DNA from: CAZDAM01 sp964503595
GTDB taxonomy: Bacteria; Muiribacteriota; UBA6191
Length of the DNA: 23,317 nucleotides
Assembly (NCBI GenBank): GCA_964503595.1
Contig: CAZDAM010000056.1
Span: 1-23,317, forward strand
Direction: 5' to 3'
The notes under the pieces are model-generated. The model saw nothing but the letters and a program-made list of their open reading frames with translations. It ran no database searches and was not told where the DNA came from. Shown one piece after another: positions 10,198 through 17,245 of this stretch (its first letter is position 1; every line of letters begins with the position of its first letter). Position numbers and translations under genes: made by a program.

Positions 10198-10473
10198 ATG
10201 GATAAAATCGAGTTTTCCGATTTTGAAAAAGTGGAACTCAGGGTTGGGACCATCATAAGGGCCGAAAGCTTCCCCGAGGCCCGCAAACCCGCCTACAAAC
10301 TCTTTATTGATTTTGGAAAAGAAATCGGTGAGAAACAGTCCAGTGCCCAGATCACCGATCTCTATACTCTGGAGGAACTTCCCGGAACCCAGATTCTGGC
10401 AGTTCTGAATTTGGGAAGCCGCCGTATCGGGTCCTTCACTTCCGAAGTGCTGGTAACCGGTTTTCCCGATTAA
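10198..10473 (+). CDS. csaA: CsaA-like export chaperone / tRNA-binding-domain protein, apparently truncated
   Basis: CsaA is a small OB-fold protein of the tRNA-binding-domain family that binds unfolded preproteins and SecA. The match is strong: DFEKVELRVGTII, then PEARKPAYKLFIDFGKEIG, KQSSAQIT, and RRIGSFTSEVLV. I prefer the ATG at 10198 (MDKIEFSDFEKV), which has GGGAG eight bases upstream. An in-frame ATG at 10183 overlaps the TPR gene stop as TGATG. The oddity is the end. TAA at 10471-10473 stops translation after GFPD, but the same frame continues EGRVVLARPSFPVPNGGKLF to a second TAA at 10534-10536, which is exactly the conserved CsaA C-terminus. The original gene therefore ran to 10536. 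A single change such as GAA or CAA to TAA, or a base-call error, would explain it. Whether the 91-residue product works is unknown. Confidence 0.88.
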   Translation: MDKIEFSDFEKVELRVGTIIRAESFPEARKPAYKLFIDFGKEIGEKQSSAQITDLYTLEELPGTQILAVLNLGSRRIGSFTSEVLVTGFPD

Positions 10474-10541
10474 GAAGGTAGAGTCGTCCTGGCACGCCCT
10501 TCTTTTCCTGTCCCAAACGGAGGTAAACTTTTCTAACAAAC

Positions 10542-11241
10542 GTGAGAATCGCCCTTGCTCAAATTTCATCGGGGCCCGACTACCAGGAAAACCTTCAGAA
10601 ACACAGAAATGCTGTTCTAAAAGCATCAGAGCAACACGCCAATCTGATTTCTGTTTCCCGAACTTTCCCTGACTTCCTACTATCCTTCAAAGGCTCAGGA
10701 ACAGGCTCTTCAACTTGAAGATCTTGCTCCCCTTCAGGAGCTGGCCAATAAACTCGGGGTGATTCATCTGTGCTGGCTTCCCTCAGAAGACCTCCACACT
10801 TCCCAAAATTGCACTTGGAATCTTTCAGCCAGATTCCAGGCCCTCGGTTTACTGCAAACAGTGGCTGCATACCGATGAAATCCCCTGGTTCAGCCCCGGC
10901 ACTTCTTCTCCAGTTCTCGAAATTATCGGGACTCGCATCGGCTTTGGAATCTGCTATGAAAGTCTTCTGATGGAGCATTTTGAAATGTGCCGCAAAGAAG
11001 AAGCCTCCCTCTATCTGGCCTCAGTAGCAAAACCGGATCGGGCCATAAAACAGGCCCATGAGCACTACCAAAACCTCTACCTGAAGTCGAAAACCCCTAT
11101 TCTGATGGTCAACGCCGTTGGGAACTGCGAAGATTTTGAGGCCTGTGGAAAATCAGGTATGTGGTCGGCTCAAAATCGAATTTCAGGTGATGGGGAAGAA
11201 GTTTTTGTGTGGATGTTCCTATTCAGATGCCACAGTTCTAA
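10542..11241 (+). pseudogene. Carbon-nitrogen hydrolase (nitrilase superfamily) pseudogene, multiple frameshifts
   Basis: Three frames must be joined to recover one protein. Frame 1 from GTG 10542 gives RIALAQISSGPDYQENLQKH and ends near LIS. Deleting one G at about 10653 restores FPELSLTSYYP, which holds the catalytic Glu motif. A second shift around 10785-10805 leads into IFQPDSRPSVYCKQWLH and then GTRIGFGICYES, which holds the catalytic Cys. The frame continues through VNAVGNCEDFEACGKSG, a typical nitrilase segment. A third shift near 11205-11215 restores the tail DVPIQMPQF followed by TAA at 11239. Intact members amidate- or amide-hydrolyse small substrates in the cytoplasm; the substrate here cannot be assigned. 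GGAGG in the csaA tail lies about 18 bases before the GTG, further than usual. With three lesions the gene is non-functional unless the assembly is wrong. Confidence 0.82.
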
Positions 11242-11291
11242 AACACTGATCAGATAACGGTTTTCTTTTCCTTTTAGGGTATATCTCTTAA

Positions 11292-11342
11292 AAAACAGAC
11301 CCTTTTAGGCGACAAATTCTGTCGCCTAAAACGCCCTGTTTT
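11292..11342. terminator. Long hairpin, probable bidirectional terminator
   Basis: TTTTAGGCGACA (11303-11314) and TGTCGCCTAAAA (11320-11331) form a perfect 12-bp stem around a 5-nt loop. Outside it AAAACAG (11292-11298) pairs with CTGTTTT (11336-11342) across a symmetric 4x4 internal loop. A-rich left flank and T-rich right flank give a U-tract on either strand. It lies between the convergent nitrilase remnant and yoeB, as expected for a shared terminator. The rest of 11242-11415 shows only AT-rich non-coding sequence. Confidence 0.65.
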
Positions 11343-11415
11343 CAGAAGACATATATATTTCAGAACCCCCACTTCAAGACAACGAACTAGAATTTGGATT
11401 TACCTGCCCGATGCC

Positions 11416-11676
11416 CTAATAGTGATAGCGACAGGCTATAATCGTAAGTGAAACTTCATCCACGGCATAAACCAGACGCTGAGTATCGTCAATGCGTCGG
11501 GACCAGAATCCGGACAGGTTTTCCTTGAGCGGCTCAGGTTTTCCGATTCCTTCAAACGGCTCCCTAAGAGCCTCAAGAATCAATCGGTTGATTCTTTTCA
11601 GCGTTTTCTTGTCCTGACCCTGCCAGTAAACATAGTCTTTCCAGGCCTCATCCGTAAAAGTCAGAAGCCTACTCAT
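11416..11676 (-). CDS. yoeB: YoeB toxin, ribosome-dependent mRNA endonuclease
   Basis: An 86-residue protein of the YoeB/RelE superfamily, close to the usual 84-85 residues. YoeB binds the ribosomal A site and cleaves mRNA, halting translation when free of YefM. Diagnostic blocks are present: W12-KDY-VYWQ, PFEGIGKPEPLK, NLSGFWSRRI, RLVYAV, and the C-terminal ACRYHY. The residues equivalent to the E. coli catalytic set are Glu48, Arg67 and His85, with the terminal Tyr86, so the toxin looks active. Its ATG overlaps the end of yefM by 8 nt, coupling toxin to antitoxin translation, and both depend on the promoter upstream of yefM. Confidence 0.97.
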   Translation of the reverse strand: MSRLLTFTDEAWKDYVYWQGQDKKTLKRINRLILEALREPFEGIGKPEPLKENLSGFWSRRIDDTQRLVYAVDEVSLTIIACRYHY

Positions 11677-11923
11677 CGGTCAGATTACGAGGCTGGGATT
11701 TACCGGATCGGTACTGGGCAATAGAACGCTCCAGATGCTCAACATTTGCCGGAGAACGCAAAAGGTGGACCGTTTCCATGAGACTGTTGAAATACTCAAG
11801 GGACATCACAACAGCATCTTTGGCATCACGGCGAGTGATGATAGTGATGTCTGCATCATTTTCGACCTGATCCAAAACGGCCTTTAAACCGTTTCTGGCA
11901 TCTGAATAGGAAACAATTTTCAT
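11669..11923 (-). CDS. yefM: YefM antitoxin (Phd/YefM family)
   Basis: An 84-residue protein starting MKIVSYSDARNGLKAVLDQV. The N-terminal half (to about residue 55) is the Phd/YefM DNA-binding and dimerisation fold, including ITRRDAKDAVVMSLEYFNSL. The C-terminal half (LLRSPANVEHLERSIAQYRS) is the segment that wraps YoeB. The in-frame codon at 11962 would add 13 residues but lies upstream of the promoter/operator elements, so the ATG at 11923 is chosen; GGGG lies just upstream as a weak ribosome site. YefM neutralises YoeB and represses its own promoter. The stop TAG lies within the first codons of yoeB. Confidence 0.96.
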   Translation of the reverse strand: MKIVSYSDARNGLKAVLDQVENDADITIITRRDAKDAVVMSLEYFNSLMETVHLLRSPANVEHLERSIAQYRSGKSQPRNLTDE

Positions 11924-11934
11924 AAGCCCCAACC

Positions 11935-11952
11935 TGTACAGAGTATAGTACA
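11935..11952 (-). promoter_or_regulatory. yefM-yoeB operator with embedded -10 box
   Basis: On the plus strand TGTACA (11935-11940) and AGTACA (11947-11952) sit with centres 12 bp apart. On the minus strand a -10-like TATACT (11942-11947) lies between the two cores, with only a weak -35 (TTTCAT or TTCATT) upstream. From memory, E. coli YefM-YoeB represses through two palindromes with TGTACA cores at a 12-bp spacing, so the geometry appears conserved. Binding would cover the -10 box. Confidence 0.72.
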
Positions 11953-11977
11953 AGTCTAGCATGGAAATGAAACTCTG

Positions 11978-12850
11978 TCAGTCCCGTGACAGATACCCCT
12001 CAATCCCCTTCCAATAGATTTCAGCAGACTGCACAAAGCCCTCGTTGTGATCCCCGTGGATCTCAAGAAATGATTTGGAAGGAGTCTGAAGAGCTGAGAA
12101 AAGGGTTTTTCCGTGCGAAAAGGGAATGAGCCCGTCTTCGGGGGCATGTATCACCAGAATCGGGATATCAAGACTCTCAACCTTACTCAGGGTCTGATAG
12201 TCATGTCGGGAAATAAGCCTTATTGGCAAAAACGGGTAAAGCTGTTGGGCCAGAGCACTGAGACTTGTGAAGGTGGATTCCAGAATCAGACCGGTGACTT
12301 CACGGTTTTGGGCAATATGGGCCGCATGGGGTCCACCCAGAGAACGGCCGTGAACCAGAATCCTGTCCTTTGAAATCCCTTTTCGAAGAAGCCAGTCATA
12401 GATACTCAGGGCATCCTTCAAGGTACCCTCTGAAGACGGTTTTCCCGTACTTTTGCCATAACCCCGGTAATCAAAGAGTACGGCGCCCAGCCCCAGCCCC
12501 TGATAGCGAGTGGCCATCTCCACATCGTAACTGAGGTTTCCCCCGTTTCCGTGGCAGAAAATCACCACCTGTCCCTCAGATGCAGTTGGAGGAAAAAACC
12601 AGAGGCTCAGTTTCACCCCGTCTTCCCCCGGAATCATCACATTTTCCGGCGTATAAGGGAGAGTTTTGGGATCCATTTCCCAGCGCGAATCCGGGAAATA
12701 CAGAAGGGACTCCTGATTCCACCAGAAGAAGACCAGGACAAAGGCATAGCAGAAAGCAATCGCACCAAAGACCAGCAGGACCAGACGGGGAAAGGATGGA
12801 AAGCTTAGCAGAATTCCCTCAGGCACTTTGTCTATTGCCCTTTCATTCAT
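11978..12850 (-). CDS. Membrane-anchored alpha/beta hydrolase (serine hydrolase)
   Basis: A 290-residue protein with one N-terminal membrane segment (about 22-44) followed by an alpha/beta-hydrolase domain resembling the ABHD13/ABHD17-like or 'BEM46-like' group. The oxyanion region FCHGNGGN is at about 98-105 and FDYRGYGKSTG at 126-136. The nucleophile elbow GRSLGG places Ser170, the acid is Asp239 (APEDGLIP) and the base is His268 (GDHNEGF). It is probably an esterase, thioesterase or lipase acting at the membrane; the substrate is not predictable. The start ATGAATGA overlaps the stop of the upstream membrane protein by 8 nt, so the two are probably co-translated. Confidence 0.88.
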   Translation of the reverse strand: MNERAIDKVPEGILLSFPSFPRLVLLVFGAIAFCYAFVLVFFWWNQESLLYFPDSRWEMDPKTLPYTPENVMIPGEDGVKLSLWFFPPTASEGQVVIFCHGNGGNLSYDVEMATRYQGLGLGAVLFDYRGYGKSTGKPSSEGTLKDALSIYDWLLRKGISKDRILVHGRSLGGPHAAHIAQNREVTGLILESTFTSLSALAQQLYPFLPIRLISRHDYQTLSKVESLDIPILVIHAPEDGLIPFSHGKTLFSALQTPSKSFLEIHGDHNEGFVQSAEIYWKGIEGYLSRD

Positions 12851-13235
12851 GGGATTTCAGGGACCGGGCAATCAGGCCCAGACCTCCGGCCAGTAAGACC
12901 AGCATCCCCAGAAGAACGTAAAGGCTGGTAGTCTGCCAGACCACCTGAAGAGTGGTTAAAACACCGATCAGAATGGCGGCAAGAGATCCCAAAGCCAGAA
13001 TCCAGCCCAGTTTGGATCCGCCATCCAAAAAGAGGAAGAAGATCCCGCCAATGAGTGGCAGGAGGGTGATTCCAAAGGCTGAGACGCCAAAATCGCCAAA
13101 GAGCTGATAGCGAAGGCTCCAGAAACCGGTTGTGACTTTGATCTGATTGGTCAGAAGATAGCCACCGGCACCTGTCATCATACAGCCCAGAAAAAATTCC
13201 CCGATTCCGCCGGGGGTTCCGCCCGCTCCTCGCAT
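12843..13235 (-). CDS. Four-helix membrane protein of unknown function
   Basis: A 130-residue protein with four hydrophobic segments at about 11-30, 49-70, 76-99 and 103-123. The Gly-rich motif GCMMTGAGGYLLTNQIKVTTGFW at the first helix and VLLAGGLGLIARSL at the end are reminiscent of small uncharacterised bacterial inner-membrane proteins, but I cannot name the family. The start (ATG 13235) lacks a clear Shine-Dalgarno; a later start near residue 19 would remove most of the first helix, so the longer form is kept. It overlaps the alpha/beta hydrolase gene by 8 nt and begins 60 bases after nrfA. Confidence 0.7.
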   Translation of the reverse strand: MRGAGGTPGGIGEFFLGCMMTGAGGYLLTNQIKVTTGFWSLRYQLFGDFGVSAFGITLLPLIGGIFFLFLDGGSKLGWILALGSLAAILIGVLTTLQVVWQTTSLYVLLGMLVLLAGGLGLIARSLKSHE

Positions 13236-13295
13236 GCTAGGGAGTATACCGGTTCGGAGCAGGTTTTCCTACCCCAGGACCAGCATATTGAAATA

Positions 13296-14688
13296 TCAGG
13301 GCAGGGCCATGATGCCCTTGCGGGCAAAATCAATCGACTCACCCAGAATCCTGGATGCTTCCTGGGGGGCGTGAAAGCCCATGGAGTTTTCCGCAGAAAC
13401 AAAATCAAGATAGAACTGGGCCTTGCGATGAAAATCGCGGGCTTTGACCAGCTCTTCATCGGTTTTCCCTTTCTGCATGCGATCTTCAATGCCATGAATC
13501 AGATCCATCACCGCAACCTCAGCCTTGTTCATCAAGTCCTGATTGATGTCCTGAATCTTGTTCACTCTGGCTAGCAGATCAGACTCGGGAATGCTGTGAC
13601 AGGTCTGGCAGGCCTTGCTGACATTTAAAAGCGGACTTCTGACATGGTGACTGGAAACCTTGGAAGCCCCCAGACGCTCATAAGGCATATGACAGTCCGC
13701 ACACGAAACTCCGGAGCGGGCGTGAATACCCTCATTCCACATCTCAAATTCAGGGTGCTGGGCCTTGAGCATCGGAGATTTGGCTGTTTTGTGAGTCCAG
13801 TCCTTGAAACCGATTTCATCGTAATAGGCCTGCATGTCCTCAACCTTGTTGCCCTTGTGCCAGGGGTAGGTCAGAAGCTTGCCATCACCCTTGAAGTAAT
13901 ACTCAACATGACACTGACCACAGACGAAGGAACGCATTTCCTGGCGGGTTGCATGCTTATTGGGATCATAAGGTTCCTTCTTGGAAGAGGCTCTCCAGCG
14001 CTCAATGCTGGGAAGATGCTTCAGAGGGGCTGTGCTTTGGGCCAGAGACTGAATCCCGTTCAGAAAGCCAGGACGGGTCACCCGAAGGCTCATGTCATCA
14101 GGACTGTGGCAATCGATACAGCTGACCGGGTGCTCGGTCAGTTTGGTGGCCTCATCGTAAGGCATGGCACAGACCACTTCAAAGCCCTTCATGAGCTGCT
14201 CACGCCAGTCCTTCGGATCCTTGGGATCAGGAACACCGGCTTTTTTTCCGGCTTCCCGATAAACATTATAGGTTGCCGCATGGCAGTGAAGACAGGCTCC
14301 AGGCTGCTTGACCTTATGAACCCTTTCCGTTTCGCGCTGATCCGAAAGCATCCAGGCGTGGCCTCTTTCTTCCCGAAAATCAATCGAAAAGGCATAGCCT
14401 GCCCACAGATCTCTCCAGACCGGATCCGTATCCAGCTTCTGGAAGGCTTCGGAACCACCATGACGGGTTCTTTCCACATCGACGGTGCGGGTGTAGGAGT
14501 CATACGGTGCGGCCAGTTCTTGCCCCAGATTGCCGGGTCCACCGTATTCTCGTTGACCTCGACCGCCCGGACATAAGGCTGGGTTCCTTCTTCCTTGCGG
14601 CCCCGGATATTCTCCAGAAGGGCCAGGACCAGAAGGGTTAGAAAACAAAAACAAGCCCAAGGCTCCCGGAGCTGGATTTCTGAGCCAT
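13296..14688 (-). CDS. nrfA: NrfA ammonia-forming cytochrome c nitrite reductase, CxxCH variant, with two apparent 1-nt deletions
   Basis: NrfA reduces nitrite to ammonium with six electrons in the periplasm. The true start is ATG 14688 (MAQKSSSGSLGLVFVF), with AAGGAG six bases upstream and the nrfH stop 10 nt before it. The frame then hits TAA at 14638-14640; one missing base there restores LTLLVLALLENIRGRK, a membrane anchor. A second missing base at 14505-14506 joins DPAIWGKNWPHR to YDSYTRTVDVERT. The repaired protein is 464 residues. Five heme sites follow: CLHCH (133-137), CIDCH (191), CGQCH (257), CADCH (330) and CQTCH (361). The first is CxxCH, not the usual CxxCK of the catalytic heme. 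Arg123, Tyr264/265 and His312 match active-site positions, and Glu263, Lys309 and Gln311 match the calcium site. All heme motifs lie in one intact frame. Confidence 0.9.
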
Positions 14689-14698
14689 GATGCACTCC

Positions 14699-15148
14699 TT
14701 AGCGGCGGTGTCCGGCTTCGCGATGACAATTCAGGCAAGCCGGTTTTTCGGTTGAACGTCCAATATCCTGATGAATTCCTGCATGGCAACGCACACAGTT
14801 GTTAAGCACGACCTTTACATTGACCTCACGGATCTGAATCGGCTCATGAAAATCATTGAAGGTAAATCCCTTGGAATGCCAGAAACCGTTTTCTGCCTTG
14901 GACCAGTATTTGGCTACCAGGCTGTCATGAGGGGCGTGGCAATCGTTGCAGACCGCCGTATGATGATGCGGTCCATGCAGCCAGCGATCATAGGAATCCT
15001 GCATAATATGGCAGTTGATACATGCTTTGGGATCATTTAGAAAATAGGAATATCCGTCTGCGTAGATAAATGTGAAGAGACCTGCTCCAATGAACACACC
15101 TAATACAGCAAGAAGAATCTTCGGATATGATTTAGATTTTCCTTCCAT
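14699..15148 (-). CDS. nrfH: NrfH tetraheme cytochrome c, quinol dehydrogenase subunit
   Basis: A 149-residue NapC/NirT-family protein. NrfH oxidises menaquinol and passes electrons to NrfA at the periplasmic face of the membrane. One N-terminal membrane helix spans about residues 10-30. Four heme motifs follow: CINCHIM (43-49), CNDCH (67-71), CVRCH (118-122) and CLNCH (138-142). The CxxCHxM first motif, with Met49, matches the unusual methionine ligand known from Desulfovibrio NrfH. I chose ATG 15148 (MEGKSKSYPK). An earlier in-frame start at 15184 adds only non-conserved residues. No good Shine-Dalgarno precedes 15148. nrfA follows after 10 nt in the usual nrfHA order. There is no visible nrf maturation gene in the window. 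Confidence 0.95.
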   Translation of the reverse strand: MEGKSKSYPKILLAVLGVFIGAGLFTFIYADGYSYFLNDPKACINCHIMQDSYDRWLHGPHHHTAVCNDCHAPHDSLVAKYWSKAENGFWHSKGFTFNDFHEPIQIREVNVKVVLNNCVRCHAGIHQDIGRSTEKPACLNCHREAGHRR

Positions 15149-15155
15149 GGGAAAT

Positions 15156-15184
15156 ATTGTAGCTCTGCTCCATTTTGGAAGCAA
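15156..15184 (-). promoter_or_regulatory. Possible nrfH promoter, near-leaderless
   Basis: On the minus strand TTGCTT (15179-15184) and TACAAT (15156-15161) are separated by 17 bp. The -10 matches 5 of 6 consensus bases and the -35 only 3 of 6. Transcription would start close to the nrfH ATG, which fits the lack of a ribosome site there. This is a weak call; the genes could equally be read from upstream of the GNAT/C39 gene, 54 nt away. Confidence 0.25.
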
Positions 15185-15202
15185 TCTTTACACAAAAAAT
15201 TT

Positions 15203-16309
15203 TCAGGGGTTGCGCGGGTAAATCACTACTGCTGCACGCAAATGATTCTGCCCGTAACGGGCCATACGGGCGAAACGCTGGCGGGGGATTGGAACATACT
15301 GGGTATCCAGAATCGTTTTATGCTCATCTTCATCAATTTCCGGATCATGGATATAGATGTAGCGATCATCCATCGCTGTCACCACCACCCAGTGAGGGGA
15401 TTTGGAATTGGAAAACTGGTAGGCACTGATCAGGATCAGGGGAACTCCCCCTTTTTCCAGGGCTTCTTCCAGACCATCCTGGGTCATTTCGGCATGATAG
15501 GAACGAATCCCGCTCTCCTGAATTTCCGCTTCAAACTCCTCATGCACCAGCTCAAGCACTTCCTTCTTGTACTCAGAGCGGACTCCATTCAGAAAAAGAG
15601 CCCCGGTGCGGGAAACATAGAGCTCCACATCAAAGCCCCTTCTCCAGGCCGAAAGGGCCAGCCCCCGAGGTGAACAGCCCCCGTGACCGGTGAGCATGAA
15701 GATCGTGGTGGCCTCGCGCCACAGAACCAGCTCCAGGCGGCGGGTCATGGGAATGGCTGGATTCAGGGCATTCATGGCCATCATGAGAGATGCCGGTCCA
15801 CAGGTGAAGTCCAGGGTCTGGGCATAGTAGGGAATTTCCAGACGGCGGGCGACAGGGACTTTCCGGACTCTTTTCTGAAAGCAGAGGGCACTGGAATGAT
15901 CCTCAAAATAGTCTTCCCGGATTTCAAACTGCCGGTAGCCCCGGCTCCCCAGAAATTCCACCGTATGGGGATCATCCGTACGGGTTTCAAGCCGAATCGC
16001 AATACAGCCGTTTTCTTCCGCCGCAACTTCCGCGGAATCAAAGAGCATGCTCCGGATATCCCGATCCTCAAAAGCCGGGTTCCAGGCAACCGAATAAAGC
16101 CGGGATAAAGAAGTGCCCCGATGAAAAAGCACCAGAACATACCCGGCCAGCTGATTCTGAAACTCCACCAGATTCAGAAGACAGTGACCCTTTTTCAGCA
16201 TCCACTGAAAATGCCTCTTCGTCATCCGATCCGAGACCACAAAACGGTTTTCAAATTCCAGAAGCCGGGGAATATCCTCAACCTTTGCCCGGCGCAAAAA
16301 AAGGCTCAT
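15203..16309 (-). CDS. Bifunctional GNAT acetyltransferase / C39-like cysteine peptidase
   Basis: A 368-residue two-domain protein. Residues 1 to about 145 form a GNAT (RimI-like) acetyltransferase domain: MSLFLRRAKVEDIPRLLEFE, VLVLFHRGTSLSRLYSVAWN, IRLETRTDDPHTVEFLGSRGYR. Residues about 158-368 form a C39-like papain-fold peptidase. Its catalytic Cys170 is in QTLDFTCGPASLMMAMNAL; His306 (PHWVVVTAMD) and Asp322 (YIYIHDPEI) complete the triad. Such GNAT/C39 fusions are known in Gram-negative bacteria, and I recall a RimK-like ATP-grasp gene as a frequent neighbour; none is in this window. The ATG at 16309 overlaps the DUF2817 stop as ATGA. Both domains look intact, but the substrate is unknown. 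It has no signal peptide. Confidence 0.87.
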   Translation of the reverse strand: MSLFLRRAKVEDIPRLLEFENRFVVSDRMTKRHFQWMLKKGHCLLNLVEFQNQLAGYVLVLFHRGTSLSRLYSVAWNPAFEDRDIRSMLFDSAEVAAEENGCIAIRLETRTDDPHTVEFLGSRGYRQFEIREDYFEDHSSALCFQKRVRKVPVARRLEIPYYAQTLDFTCGPASLMMAMNALNPAIPMTRRLELVLWREATTIFMLTGHGGCSPRGLALSAWRRGFDVELYVSRTGALFLNGVRSEYKKEVLELVHEEFEAEIQESGIRSYHAEMTQDGLEEALEKGGVPLILISAYQFSNSKSPHWVVVTAMDDRYIYIHDPEIDEDEHKTILDTQYVPIPRQRFARMARYGQNHLRAAVVIYPRNP

Positions 16310-17154
16310 TTCAGCCCTTTCAGTCCCTTGAGGGCACATTCAATATAAGAAAGCCCCTGCTCAAGAACCTTCTGCTGCCAGATCGCGGAGTGAGGATTGA
16401 AATGCTCCGCCAGGCGACAACGGATCCGGCTCGCTTCCTCAGCGGAAACTTCACCTTCCTGCCTTTGATGGAGCCAATGGTCCTCCCTTAACACCCGAAA
16501 CAGGTTTTCCAGGGAATCCGTACCGTATTCCACCGTCACAAAGCAGCAGGCCTCAGGAAGAAGCCTCTGCCAGAAAGAATCGATCAGCCCGTGCAGGGCT
16601 TCCGATGAAGAACTCCCATCCGATGAGGAAGTCACAGCCTTTCCATACCAGTCTCTGGCCAGTTCAAGTCCACGGCTCTTCAGGGGATGATCACAAATCA
16701 TCTCGGCATGTCCATGAGGNNNNNNNNNNNNNNNNNNNNNNNNNNNNNNNNNNNNNNNNNNNNNNNNNNNNNNNNNNNNNNNNNNNNNNNNNNNNNNNNN
16801 NNNNNNNNNNNNNNNNNNNATGCCTTCATGATCCACCCGCCTTCTCCTGGCAAAACCATAAGGATTCAGGGCATGCAGAATATAAACTGCCACATCCTCA
16901 GGAAGATCAGGAGAAGAATTCAGCCAGGCCGACTGAACCGCAGAACCGGCGAAACCCTCGGCCCCGTGAACAGCCGACTGAAGCACAAGGACTCTTTTGG
17001 CATCAGGCCTTCCCAAACGGATAAGATCAAGAATCAGGGGTTTCCCATCCAGCATCAAAGGATGAAAAATCTCCTCATGATAGAGCCCTGACGACTCCCT
17101 GCAAAAAACTTCTCTTGCCGCGAAATAATCGGAGCAAAACCAGGAATCACCCAT
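16306..17154 (-). CDS. DUF2817 (M14-like zinc peptidase family) protein, interrupted by scaffold gap
   Basis: The N-terminal 111 residues and the C-terminal part, from PHGHAEMICDHPL to the stop, are readable; 100 N lie between. DUF2817 is related to M14 carboxypeptidases and is thought to be a metal-dependent hydrolase. The hallmark HGAEGFAGS gives probable zinc ligands His63 and Glu66, and HALNPYGFARRRRV follows at 94-107. After the gap TVEYGTDSLENLFRVLREDH is typical of the family. The DLNRN and DFHTG-type motifs expected in the middle are missing with the gap. The start at 17154 (MGDSWFCSDYFAA) has GGGAGG seven bases upstream. It overlaps the next gene as ATGA. Family members are usually well over 300 residues, so the real gap is probably longer than 100 nt. 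Confidence 0.83.
   Translation of the reverse strand: MGDSWFCSDYFAAREVFCRESSGLYHEEIFHPLMLDGKPLILDLIRLGRPDAKRVLVLQSAVHGAEGFAGSAVQSAWLNSSPDLPEDVAVYILHALNPYGFARRRRVDHEGXXXXXXXXXXXXXXXXXXXXXXXXXXXXXXXXXXPHGHAEMICDHPLKSRGLELARDWYGKAVTSSSDGSSSSEALHGLIDSFWQRLLPEACCFVTVEYGTDSLENLFRVLREDHWLHQRQEGEVSAEEASRIRCRLAEHFNPHSAIWQQKVLEQGLSYIECALKGLKGLK
16720..16819. other. Scaffold gap, exactly 100 N
   Basis: The run is exactly 100 bases, the conventional placeholder for a gap of unknown length. It falls inside the DUF2817 gene, so any translation across it is artificial. Confidence 0.97.
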
Positions 17155-17245
17155 AAAAAGCCCTCCCAAGGCCGTGTCTTCATCGATCAAAAATCAGAAA
17201 TCTGGCGTTATTCTCTCAGCAATGAAAAAAACTTCCTGCGAAGGA

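Noticed and set aside
10970..11257. Free-standing 95-codon gene
   Set aside because: It is the C-terminal fragment of the frameshifted nitrilase, starting at an internal Met.
13644..14576. Plus-strand frame of 310 codons
   Set aside because: It is antisense to nrfA, whose heme motifs define the coding strand.
13296..14789. NrfA beginning at 14789 in the main frame
   Set aside because: The N-terminal 95 residues in that frame are Pro/Arg-rich nonsense and overlap nrfH; the true N-terminus lies in other frames.
16605..17091. Plus-strand frames crossing the N run
   Set aside because: Translation across 100 N is meaningless, and the DUF2817 motifs are on the minus strand.
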